Shown: positions 1 through 12,267 of the stretch, piece after piece
How positions within the stretch are numbered: position 1 is the first letter of the stretch
Layout: each line of letters opens with the position of its first letter
Source: Amphiura filiformis
Taxonomy: Eukaryota > Echinodermata > Ophiuroidea > Amphilepidida > Amphiuridae
DNA length: 64,000 bases
Assembly: GCF_039555335.1 (NCBI RefSeq)
Contig: NC_092631.1
Location: forward strand, 5,964,481-6,028,480
Reading direction: 5' to 3'
Notes under the pieces: generated by a model
The model's input: the letters and a program-made list of their open reading frames with translations, nothing else
Told to the model about the DNA's origin: nothing
Database searches by the model: none
Translations under genes and position numbers: made by a program

Positions 1-640
1 CTTCATATGAGATGATCTTTGGAAAAATACGGCATAATTTGTCTTGGTGTTTGCGGAATGCCATGAAATAAAATATTAATACGTTGCGGCAATTCATGAT
101 TGACAACTAACAATCGGCGTGTCCTTCGTATCCTCCACTGTCAATTTCTTATCCACTCACTAATCCTCACAAAAGCTTTGTGTTGATTACGTAATGTGTG
201 GAGGCAAATTGCAATAAGGACAAGGAAATAATGAGTAGAGGCGGGCTCCGAGGTGGGTTTCTTCTTCATCTTACGTAACAGTATTGTTCTCCAAAAAAAA
301 CCGGAAGCTTGTCGTTTGGAGCTCTAGCTGAAATACAGCAAGATAATGTAAGATAGTAAATGTAAACCTGTATTTTACCTTTACCTTTTACTTTATCTCG
401 AGCTAGATACAATACTACTATCACTGACTATCATGCGCATGCAATCATGATTGCGTTGGCATGGTTGGATTCACTTCCGCTTTACATACGCACAGTCGCA
501 CAATTCACATGTAAATCACGCTATGTCAGGCTGTGTTTATTCTTGGAATTTCCACTGTAGTCTGAATAACAGGCCTCGAAATATTAAAATCCAAGGGTCC
601 TGCCTTTGAAATTCCAAGGGTCCTCACCAATTTTCAAGGG
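1..640. other. Upstream flank of DUS3L, no gene seen
   Basis: AT-rich sequence without a convincing open reading frame. A short motif around AAGGGTCC recurs three times near 590-640. A promoter and a non-coding first exon of the DUS3L gene could lie here, because the first coding exon is preceded by a possible splice acceptor, but no specific core promoter element can be defended. Confidence 0.4.
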
Positions 641-649
641 TCCAACTTA

Positions 650-1018
650 GATTATTATTATTATTATTATTAAAGCACATTTCTATAGCGCTCTACAAAT
701 AACACAGCGCTTTTGCTCCAAAACAAAATACAAAGAAAAACAATATAAAAACAACAACAATAATTACACATTTGGAAAAAGTATGTCTTCAGAAGCTTAA
801 AAGCAGCCGAGATTCCGCTTCTCTGACATAAACAGGGAGCTTGTTCCAGTGCTGGGGCCCAAAGCGGTGAAACAGCAATCCCGGCTCTTTTATTGGGCGA
901 ACTGTATAGAGCCTTGTTTTGTCAGATGATGAGCGAAGCCTGCGACTGCTTCTAGATGAATCAGGATGATTATAAAGCGTGACAAGATCTTGTAAATATG
1001 CCGGAGCAGTACCTGATA
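650..1018 (-). repeat. Retroposon tail (SINE or non-LTR type) with ATT microsatellite
   Basis: An (ATT)n run at about 653-672 abuts a segment with AGCGCTCTACAAAT-type words and a body containing AGGGAGCTTGTTCCAGTGC. The arrangement looks like the reverse complement of a retroposon ending in an AAT microsatellite, so the element probably lies on the minus strand. The family assignment is inference; no reverse transcriptase coding is present. Confidence 0.4.
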
Positions 1019-1027
1019 TGCAGTTGA

Positions 1028-1290
1028 TTATGATATGTACTTACAAAAGTGTATGTAGCTGGGATGAAAAGCTGATGATCAATTGAAAATTTTGACATTT
1101 CGTATTGAAGATGCACATTTTTTTCCCCAAAAGACCTAATTTGTTTTTTGGTGTTTTGATAATTTGCCATAGAATTGGTATTGTATTGCAAATTTCAAAA
1201 AATATAAAATATTTGATATCAGAAGGACATTCCTCATATTCAGAATACATTGTCTGATGTGCTCTCAGGTCGCACAAAAATTCTGTGCAA
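1028..1290 (+). mobile_element. Truncated copy of the palindromic TTAA-type element
   Basis: This shares the segments AATTGAAAATTTTGAC, TTTGATATCAGAAGGACATT and CTGATGTGCTCTCA with the longer copies at 47626-48196 and 28620-30444. The left arm and the extreme right end are missing. It ends about 60 bp before the DUS3L start codon, so the region just upstream of the first coding exon is transposon-derived. Confidence 0.6.
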
Positions 1291-1332
1291 ACATTGATAT
1301 CCGAGTCCATAACTTGTGTATCCATGTCAATG

Positions 1333-1341
1333 TCATTTCAG
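1333..1341 (+). promoter_or_regulatory. Possible splice acceptor in the 5' UTR of DUS3L
   Basis: TCATTTCAG stands 9 bases before the ATG at 1351. The reading frame also stays open upstream to an ATG at 1285, but that extension runs straight into transposon-like sequence. I therefore prefer the start at 1351 with a non-coding first exon further upstream, outside or near the left end of the window. Confidence 0.35.
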
Positions 1342-1350
1342 ATACACACA

Positions 1351-4300
1351 ATGGAGGAAGCAACCAATCAGGAGGCTAGTCAAGGTGCACAAGATGTGGC
1401 AAAAGAAGATGGTGCAGCCAAGCAACAAAATCAGCAGCAGCAACAAAATCAGCAGCAGCAGCTACAAGCTCTTTCTCAGGAAGACAAGAAGAAGCTGAAG
1501 GCACGGATTGACAGCAATGTTGGAACGGCGCATGTTAAATTAGAGTGAGTTGAGTTGTCATCCGATCCAGTCCACCCTGGCTTAAGTCATATTTGTTCAA
1601 AATTGAATTATTATCAGGTTTATAGGATGTAAAAAATTCCCTTTCTATCAGTCCAACCCCCATGTTTATAATTGAGTTGGTTGCAAAGTTACAACACCAT
1701 AGTCTAACTATTTCTAACTGTAAATTATTTCTGGCTATAACTCGGTTTCGTATTTGCTGACATTAGCCTTAGTGGCCAAAGTAGGGTCACATTTTATATC
1801 CTTGTAGTTGCTTAGTCAAGAAGTGCTTTATAAAATGTAAGTGATGAAGTAGCGATATAAAAGGGAAGGTTCACAAGAATTAATGAATCAAGATCCCATG
1901 TCTTAATGGGAATTAATGCCCCCTTACGGAAAATTAATAGAGAATTTACGGTATACCTGATGTACTCCAATTTTGCTTCAAAAAGGGTGGTAAAATGATC
2001 TCCCTGCTGATCCCCTCTATTGATATAGAGCTGTCAACCGGATGTGGTGAGTCTGACTACAATTTCCACAAGCCACATTAATTAAATAATATTTTACCAG
2101 TTGTTTTGTCGTTGGGATTAGTTGCTTAGTTTTATGAGCTTTTTCATAGCAAAACTAGAAGGTAAAGAGGTTGGTACTTAACAATTTTTATGCCTCCACC
2201 GGAGGTATTATGTTTCCTGGTTGTCCGTCCGTCGGTCCGTCTGTCCGTCCGAGCTTGCGAGTGTAATTTCTCAGAACTGGTAAGGCGTATAGTGATGCAA
2301 TTTGATGGAGGGGTGGCAATTGGCGGTCTCCAAATTTAGCAGGTTTTGGTTGCAAAATATGGTAATTAAGTACCTAATTTGCATAATTTATGCATATTTT
2401 GTTTGTGCATTGTGCAGGTTTATTGATTACAGCAAGGTCAATCTCTTGTATGGTGTAGAGAACATAAATAACAACACCCAAGCACAACCTGAAGAGGAAA
2501 CAAAGGAAGGCCAAGCAGACGATGAGACTTCTGAACCACCGTCCAAAAGATCCAAGAAGAAAAATCGCGGCATGAACAAGAAACGTCCATTCCGCGAGAA
2601 ACGTGCCGACGCCTCCTTACGTCTGTGTCACAAACTGGTCTACGGTGAGGCATGCCAGTATGGTGAGAAATGCATGTTCAGTCACGATATTGCCAAGTTA
2701 ATGAAAGAAAAAGCTCCTGATTTAGGTCCTGTGTGTTACAACTTTGAAACCTACGGAAAGTGTCTGCGAGGCATCATGTGCCGCTACGGTAGTTCACACA
2801 TATCTGCGGATTTCAAAAATGTGGTGGATGAGGAAAAATGGAGCAGGTGCAAGAACGACTCAGTGACTACAAATATACTTCCTAAAGATCTTCAGAACTT
2901 GTTGAGGAAGAGAAAGCAGAAATACCCCAAGTCGGATAAGTATTTAGCGGGGATGTCAAAAGCAGCTAAAGAGAGGCGGGAGAAACAGAAACAAGGACAA
3001 GAGTCTGCCAGTGAAACTGCTATGTGCACTGAGTCTGAAAAGAAAGAAGTGACTTTGAAGGATAGTACAAATGGCGACCCAGGGAAGAAGGCAACATCGG
3101 AATCTACTCAGGATGTTGAGACGGATGCTTCTGAAAGCAATAAAGCATTATGTTTGACAGACTCAAATGCTACCAGTTCTGTTAAAATAAGCAATGAACT
3201 ATCAGGTCAAAAAGTTGAAAGTTCAGTACTATCGGAGTCGGGGAACCCAGAGTCGCAGATGAAAACGGACCAGTCAGAAGTAGCCAGACCCGGTGAGACT
3301 ACTGGTGGTGGAGGTAATGATGAGCCATGCCAGCAAAGATCAGGGGTGGTGACGGATGAAGATATGATCAGGTTGAGGAAATGTGAGAAGAAAACCTTGG
3401 ACTTCAAGGACAAGCTGTATTTGGCCCCTCTTACTACTGTAAGTGGATTCATTTGTTGTTAAAATCTTAAATTTATAATAAATTTTTTAATGATACAGTG
3501 CATGCTCTCATCGATAGAGTAGTCTTGAAGTGCATCATGGATAACAAAATCAGTACACCAAGGGCATGTGATACAATATAAATACAAAGATGATCCCAGA
3601 TGTTGATGCATCTAATGCGCTCCTCCCTGCAGGGTTTTTGCATGTAAGATGCATTAATATCTCTCTACACATGTATTATTTTGTACAATTTTACTCCCAT
3701 CAAGCGATACGCATTTATTAACCTGTAATGCATGACTCGAGTCAGAATGCTGCAAGAATCAAGTCAAGACAAATCTTTGGGCTTTGTACTCGAGTCATTT
3801 GAACAAATTAGAGAATGTGACCCGAGTCAAGTAGAGTCGATTGCCAGTACAGACTTGAGTCAAGTAAAGTCACTACAAAATTGTGACTATGTTTGATGAG
3901 AAGCTTCCCCTTTCCACTTACCTTCCCCATTGCCTTTCAATCAATGTTGGGGGGACTGGTGCTTTCATCAACATTGAATTGGGGTGGAGGGGTGGCGATT
4001 TACATGCCAGAGTGTGTTAACATTATTTTCCTTGATCGTAGTAATATGTGTGTGCATTAACATAACTCATCGATCACATCATGTTATATTCTTGATGTTA
4101 TGACATAATGTTTGTTAATAATTTTGTCTCTCCATCCATTCAATAGGTTGGCAATCTGCCATTCCGTCGTGTATGCAAGACGTATGGTGCTGACATAACT
4201 TGTGGTGAGATGGCTGTGTGTACCAATCTATTGCAAGGACAAGCATCAGAGTGGGCTCTGCTTAAAAGACATTCATCAGAAGATGTATTTGGAGTCCAGG

Positions 4301-7300
4301 TGAGTGAGTGACCAATCTGTGTCTTGGGTGTGTCATGTATTTGGAGTCCAGGTGAGTGTCTGACCCATCTGTGTCTTGGGTGTGTCATGTATTTGGAGTC
4401 CAGGTGAGTGTCTGATCCATCTGTGTCTTGGGCACAGAGAAGGAGAACCGGGACTCCATACCGCCACATACATGTACAATTGCGCCATCAGCTATGGGGA
4501 GAAAATTGGGGTCCTTGCCGACGGTGCGCGATGATAAACAGAAACAATTCTGTGTCTCATCTGAAGCGTTTTGGTATCGTGTGCAGGTCGCATCAAGTGC
4601 GTCTCTCATATGCGCCCAGCATCCATGTCGGATGTCGCGTTTGCATGACAACGATTGCCTCAAGTGCATTCCGAGGGAAACCGAATACCCTCATTATTTG
4701 CTCCATGCCTGTTTCAAGATGGCGATCGAGTCCCGGTTCTCCTTCTCTAATTCCTTGGTCTTGGGTGTGTCACTTGACCCCAGAGAAGATACCTTGCAAT
4801 TCCCACAATGCATTGTTTCCGTTTCAATGTTCTGTACCGATTAGTGATGAAAGGTACCTCAATGACTAGAGCACATCCAGATCTTGTAAATTATATTTAT
4901 TTCATGACTATCGACCCATGTTTAGCCAGTCTATTCTCAACTTGAAAACAAGGGGAACATGAACAAAGTAATAGAAGTGTAATTGAACAGGGACCAGCAG
5001 TTTATACCTCGCTATTGAGACGTCCTGCACCGTCTGACGGGGCTGAGTCTCAATAGCACACCCAACAGCGCCCCCACATGTTTATTGGGGCTGAAGAAAG
5101 TCTAGCGAATTGCAGACAGAAAGCTACCCAAAAGGTGAGCTAATTTAGCTGTTTGAGAATAAAGATCTGTTCAATAATATATAGAAGTGTCATTTGATGA
5201 AATGAAGTGATGCGTCATGTTGCAAAGGATTCTGGGAAGGGTAACCTCTCTGACTCATCCTTGCCATGTCCCCTCATAGGGACCAGAGCTTGTCCCCACT
5301 TCCAATTTGTCCCTGAACATAGATCAAATATAATGATGTATATTCGTATGTAGCGGTAAATGTAAAAATAATGCAAGTATAGACTTCTACGCTACTCAAA
5401 CTTGGTACACTCACCAGAGCGCTTTCGCCAGCTCAACTGGCGTCTTTGGCGGATGTTATGGAAAGCATGTTGCATTTTATAGTACCGTATTCGTTCCAAT
5501 AAGCGCCCATGCCCCAATAAGCGCCCACCCAGCGACTTTGCAACAAACACAATATAAAATTATTAACCGCCCATCCAATGTTGTCAAAATACGTCCAGTA
5601 AGCTTACCTGTCAAGTGATTTTACATGCATGCATGAGGGAAATTGAACAACAATAGTATCCAAAATGTTCACCAAAATTAAATTATGACGCTATTTCATA
5701 GTGTGCAGATGTATAGATATTAAAAATACTTCACAATAACCACCTGCAAATGCCTTTAAAAGGCCAAGTTTGCGCTAATTCTGTCTCAAATTCGTATTTT
5801 TTGCCGGCGCGGCAGCGGCCATCTTTATAGTGCGCCCTCAAAATTTTTTTGTCAATATAATATTAAATTAAGACACATATGAGGGCGCACTAACTGAGAG
5901 TAACTAAATACTTTCAGACGGTGATTGATGACTAAAAACCAGGTAAAAATAAGCGCCCACCCAAAATGACTTTGTTAAGCGCCCTGGGCGCTTATTGGAA
6001 TGAATACGGACATGTTACAAACTTTAAGGGTGTTTTTCCCCCAAGAAAGCACAGGTGCAAAATTTTCAGGATACTTAACAGTAAGCATGGGCGATATCGC
6101 ACCTTACAATGATATTGGGATATAATTTTCAATATTGTGATGCAATATTTTTTTAAGCTTTCAACGATGTGCCTACGATATATAGCATTCAACATGGCGA
6201 CTGAAATTTTCTTCCAGTAATGCATTGCGCGACACCGAATTGGCCCCGGAGGTGACAAATTCAACATGGCTACTAACATAAATACCATTTGATCACAAGT
6301 TTCGAAGCAAAAATGTTACTTATTTGACTGAATATCCAAGTAAATTTGTTAGAATCTGAAATAATATTTGTGTAAAGCATACTTTCATGTCCTGCTGTAA
6401 GTAATTGAGTGATTAGCCTTCAAAATTGAGTGATTTTCGAAGGTCAAATTTTATGTGCTCAAGTTGTTTTGAAACTAAGGATGCTTAAACAACATCGCGA
6501 TACAGTCGATATCATGATATGTTTTTGGCCACGATATGCGATATGGAAAACACTGGCAATGCCCATAGCTACTTAACAGAACCATTTGTTGTTTTTGCAG
6601 ATAGCTGGCGCCTTTCCGGATACAATGACCAAATGTGCCGAGGTACTCAATGATCATATTGATGTTGATTTTGTGGACATCAACGTTGGGTGCCCTATTG
6701 ACATGATATACAAAAAGGTAGGCAGTGAATAATGGAGACACCCTGTATTTGCAATTACAACTGCAACCTAGTTCACCAGGATTGGCCGTACACAGCACTA
6801 AGGCCAAAAAAAAAACAGAATTGTTTGCTTGTCCTCCACCGACCGACCCTAATCTGGAAAATCTAAAAAAAAGTGTTTTTTTGTTTTACTGTACAAATGA
6901 ATACCGACCCTAATTTTGGAAAATCCAGAAGAAGTTTTTTTCTCTTTCAACATTTTTGACACCCTTAAAAGGATTTTTAACAGTTTCTATGCACTTCTAA
7001 ACTGTTTTAAAAACATGAATGAAGTGTTATACAGAAGAGAAACATCCCAATTCACAACTATTTTTTAAGCTAATTAAAGGCATGTTTTGGCTAAAATTCC
7101 GACCGACCGACCGACCCAATTCTGAAAAAGTTGTGGAGGACAAGCAAACAATCTTTTTTTTTGGTCTAAAGGATATACAATATACCAAATTCATTCCATT
7201 AACCACCCATGTCCTTGTATGCGCCCACCCAGTGACTTTACAACAAGCAAACTGAGCTATTATTAACTGCCCATGCAAGTTTGGATCATGGTCTGAAACT

Positions 7301-10300
7301 GGTCCCAAATGCTCACAGCAGTGTATTGTAGAATATCTTTGGTGTCTGGTCTAGCTAGGGTGACATCAATTTAACCCAAGTAGACAACTTTTAAGGTATT
7401 AAGTCACAGTGTTGGTATTTCCAGTAATCACAGTAAAACATCTTGTTAACATTAATATGTTACAGGGAGCTGGTTGTGGCCTTATGAACCGTGTGGGCAG
7501 GTTTGAAGAAATAGTGCGAGGCATGGATACAGTGAGTATAATATGGTTGAACAGATTCATCAAGATCGGTATTGTAAACTCAGAAGAAAGGTTCTTGGTA
7601 TATGATCCAAAAATTGGACTTACTTGTGTACATTTCAGCAACCACTGTTGCCTTTATCAACACATGTGACTGAGTAGTGACTGCTATTGGCAACTGACAC
7701 CAGAAGTAGTTCCAGCGCTGATCTTGTTGGAGTTGAAACAGGGTTCAAGAAAATTCCTTGAAGAAACACCAACTGGCAACATAAATGTGTTTGCAAATGG
7801 CCAGATCAGCAACTTTATAAACCCCGGGGGACATTCAACTTTAGAAGTGATGGGTATGTGCCTACCACCATCAGGAAGTAGGGGCATATCGCCTATAAAT
7901 GTTTTTTTTAATGGTAGTCATTGGGTATAAACAAAAGAAAAAAATCAGTAAAATTCTATAATTTGTTCCAATTCTGCCAAATTTGTACTACTAGAATTAT
8001 TTTTGATGTTAAAATTCTAGAAAAAAGGGGTCAATGGATAACCAACCCTAAAAGGTGGGTCAGGGTCACTGAGTATACTATTAGAAGAACTGATCCTGGC
8101 TGTGGTGGTTTATCAAGGTGTAGGCTGATTATGTGTTTGTGCCTGTTTAGGGCTGCAAATCAATCCTTGAATGATGCCCAATGATTCATTTAGTGTGTCT
8201 TGGGCCAATGTGGCCAGGGACTTCCACTTAAATACTATGATCTTTTTTATTTATTTAAATTTTTTTAACTACAGGTACTAGATGTTCCTTTGACTGTTAA
8301 GATGAGAACCGGTGTACATGACAAGCATCTTGTTGCTGCCAAGTTGATTCCGAGAATATTTGATTGGGGCGCATCTATTGTTGCGGTATGTACTAAACTC
8401 CTCAAAAAAAAGAAGGTCCCCACTCAGTAAGCTGCCATGTGATACTGGTACCACACTGGTGTAAGAGAAAATCTGATCGAGAAATTAATTGCTTAGTGCC
8501 GCTAAGCCCAGTGCCTATGTGGTTGCCGTATGTACACCCCAAAACTGTATGCATATGGGACAACTTGCCCAAATGTCCAAACTCTAGAATACAACTTAGT
8601 ATTGTGGGTTGGTTGCTATGGATTATTCCATTTTGAAATCCCCACTCCCCTTGTTGAAGATGTAACCAAAGTCTTCCACAGAGGGTGTGTGCGTTTCAAA
8701 TTGGTTAGACAATTTGGTAACTTCCATTTGAAATACTCACTTTACTTGCGCACATGTGGAAGATATAGGTATATAAGCCATTATACAGGAGGAGTATAGG
8801 TTACAAAATATTAACCCTGGCCAATTCCATTTGAAAAATATACTCCCTCTGTGAAAGACTTGTCTTAAATCTTCCAGGGGGGTATTGCAGATATCAAATA
8901 GACTTGCCCGAGTAGCATTGCGTATTGGGCTAGATAGAGCCTACCTTCTGCCCAATGCAATGTTTTTCTACATGCAGGAATGATATGAGATGTAAATTTT
9001 ATTTGTTTGTAATCATTTCATAGCTCCATGGAAGGACCAGGGAACAGCGTTACACCAGAAGTGCTAATTGGGATTACATCGGGCAGTGTGTACAAGCAGC
9101 ACAACCATACCCATTACTAGGTAAGATTGATGAGTATAAATTGTATATAGGGAGTTCTCATGATGTCCTCATCAGGTCACCAACTGAAGGCTAGGCTGGA
9201 ATCATCTTCAGTACAATATAATTCACCTGCCACATTTGGGCTGGTTTGGGAATTCCTATCTGTGATGTATTGATATCTGCACTGATTTGCAAAAAAAAAA
9301 GATTGTTTGCTTGTCCTTGTCCGACTGACCGTCCCAAATGTTCCAACCATAAAACCTTTTCTTCAGGACTCTTCTTTTCATATTTGCATTGAAAATTAGG
9401 GATTATTCCGTTGAAAAAATTGTTTGAAGCTAAACTCTCTGCATCTCCAAATCACCCAGCATGCCAGCAAAACCTGGTCTTTTGAAAAAACAATTTTGTA
9501 ATCGAAAAGGTCAAAGCAGCTATTGCCCGCTATAAACACATAATAAAAGTATACTGAAAATTTCTTTAAAAACAAAAATGAAATGTTAAAAAAGAATCTG
9601 GGTCGGTGTCAATTTGGTTCATATTGATGTGACAAAAATTAGCTAGTTTCATTACTCAATGAATTTGTTTTTGATAAAAAAATAGCAAAAGTGCATGCAA
9701 TACCAAGGATTGTGGGGTCATTTACTAAGGCCTAAAAAATAGTTTGATTGGCGTAACCTGACCGACCCTCAAAGTAGGCCCAACCTTGATTTTTTTTTTC
9801 AAAAAAAAGAAACAAAGTTCCAAAACCTTTATCAAATGCAATTTACAGCTTCAAAAAAAATCCCCCCACCTACCCTAATTTTTTTTTTTTATGTTACACC
9901 AATCAAACAGTTTTTTAGGCCTAAAGGATAAGCCACTCGTTGGCACATATGAAGTTAAAGCAGACAATGCTAGACTTGAAGCAAGACAGAGTGTCGTATA
10001 GTATAGTTTAGCGATCTGAATTTGCATTATCAAAGGTAAATTAGCGAGAAACTCAACAAAATAAGTAAACAATGGGTCTATTCTTTACCCTATTAAAACA
10101 AAATCATAGCTGTTCTTGCAGATCTGGTACTAAGTATGATCAAGCCTAGCAACTGCCAATCAAAAGCTAATGAAGATGGGTTTTAATCCATCTCGCTATT
10201 GGGGAATTTTAGCCTAAAATTTACATGCATTGACGTCTGCACACATGTAAATTTTAGGCTAAAAATTCCCCAACTCCCACAGAAATGATGTCACTCATTT

Positions 10301-12217
10301 GTATAGGGAGTGAATATGTTTGTCACAGCCTTGACAATACATACAAGCTTTGGTTTCTGTAAAATGCATCCCTGTTTTGTAATAATAATGAGCAGCAATA
10401 AAAACAAAAATGAAATGAGATATACAAAAAAGAATCGGGGTCAGTGGCAATTAGGTTCATATTGGTCTGACAAAAAAAAGTTTTATTACTCAAAGAATTT
10501 GTTTCTTGATAAACAATTGCAAATGTTGAAGTTCCTACAATATCAATGATTCTGGAGTACTAATCTATATAATAATACTGGTAGTCTGTGACTCTGTCCC
10601 TCTGTCCCTCTGTGAGTCTGTCTGTTCGCCTATTTTCTCGGAGACTAGGGGTCGCACGTTCCTCAAACTTGGTGGGTGGGTGCAGCTTGACCCCAGACAG
10701 AACAAGTTTATATTGGTTAGTGGGTCAAGGTCACCCGAGGTCATCCAGGGGTCAAATTAGTAAAAACTGTTTTTCTCAGAGACTGGGGGTCGAACGTTCC
10801 TCAAACATGACGGGTGGGTGCGTCTTGACCCGGGACAGAACAAGTTTGTATTGGTTAGTGGGTCAAGGTCACCAGAGGTCATCTAGGGGTCAAATTAGTA
10901 AAAACTGTCATATGGGCATGCATGCATCTTGACCTGTCGTATGGGCATGAAACCTGGTGGGTACAGTCAACTTTTAGAGTCAAATTTTTGGACGGTCATT
11001 TTGGGGTCATCCGGGGTCACCCAGGGGTCATCTGAGGTCAAAATAGTAAAAAATGTTGTGTGGGCATGAAACTTGGTGGGTACAGTCAACTTTTAGAGTC
11101 AAATTTTTGGACGGTCATTTTGGGGTTATCCAAGGTCAAATTACTAAAAACTGTTTGTATGGGCATGAAAGGTGGTGGGTACAGTCAACATTTAGAGCCA
11201 AATTTTGGAAGGTCATTTCGAGGTCACAAGGGGTCATCTGAGGTCAAATTAGTAAAAACTGTCCTATGGGCATAAAACTTGATGGGTACAGTCACCATCA
11301 GCCAGGTAATCGCGACAGCCGAGAACCGCCAAATACGGGTAACCGCCTAGTATACTATAGGATAAGCCACTTGTTTGCACAAATGAAGTTAGTCGCCGAT
11401 CTCGGCCACATCGGAGGAGCAGACAATGCTACACTTGGATCCAGAGTTAAGACAGAGTCTTGTATAGTGTAGTGATCTAAAATTGCATTTTCAAATGTAA
11501 ATAAGTGTAAAATTAAAAAAAAAATGAATAAACTATGGACCTAAAATGAGATGAAAATAAGACATGTTTTCTTAGAACTTTCATTAAAGCACTACAATCA
11601 TAGCTGTTCATGCAGATCTGGAACTAAGGATGATTGAGCCTAGCAACTGCCAACCAAAAGTTATGAACATTCCTGGGTTTTAATCTTGTCTCTCTATTAG
11701 AACAGTACACAAGCACTGAAAATCAATCCTTCAAATTACTTTCTTTCCAGGTAATGGGGATGTGTTATCATATGAAGACGCTAATCTATTCAAACAGAAG
11801 TCAGGTGTTACCGGTCTGATGATTGCAAGAGGAGCGTTGGTGAAGCCATGGATCTTTACAGAAATCAAAGAACAAAGGTAATTGGCTGAATGTATAAGCA
11901 TGGCCTAATGCAAAAGCATTGACTCTTGTTTTGGATACTTGCCTTTTGATGCATGAGGTCCCGGGTTCAATTCCAGGCAGTGGAGATTTGCTGGGGTATT
12001 GACTTGGGGGGAAAAAAGTCTGAAATTAATTGGCAACACCTGTAGATTAAATTCAGATGCCCGTTCCCTCTCCAAGGTGCATTTAGAATTGGGAAAATGA
12101 ACCATAAAAGTACACCTTCCTTAGGAAGGGAATTAAGTCGTCAGTCATGTACAGAGAGCCACACCTGTACATTTATCTTGCATTCAGTAATACGGTGTTA
12201 ACACTTGACTGTCCCAA

Positions 12218-12267
<50 letters not shown>

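Noticed and set aside
1285..1350. Upstream ATG as the DUS3L start
   Set aside because: The added 22 residues run from transposon-like DNA across a possible splice acceptor and do not look like a conserved N-terminus.
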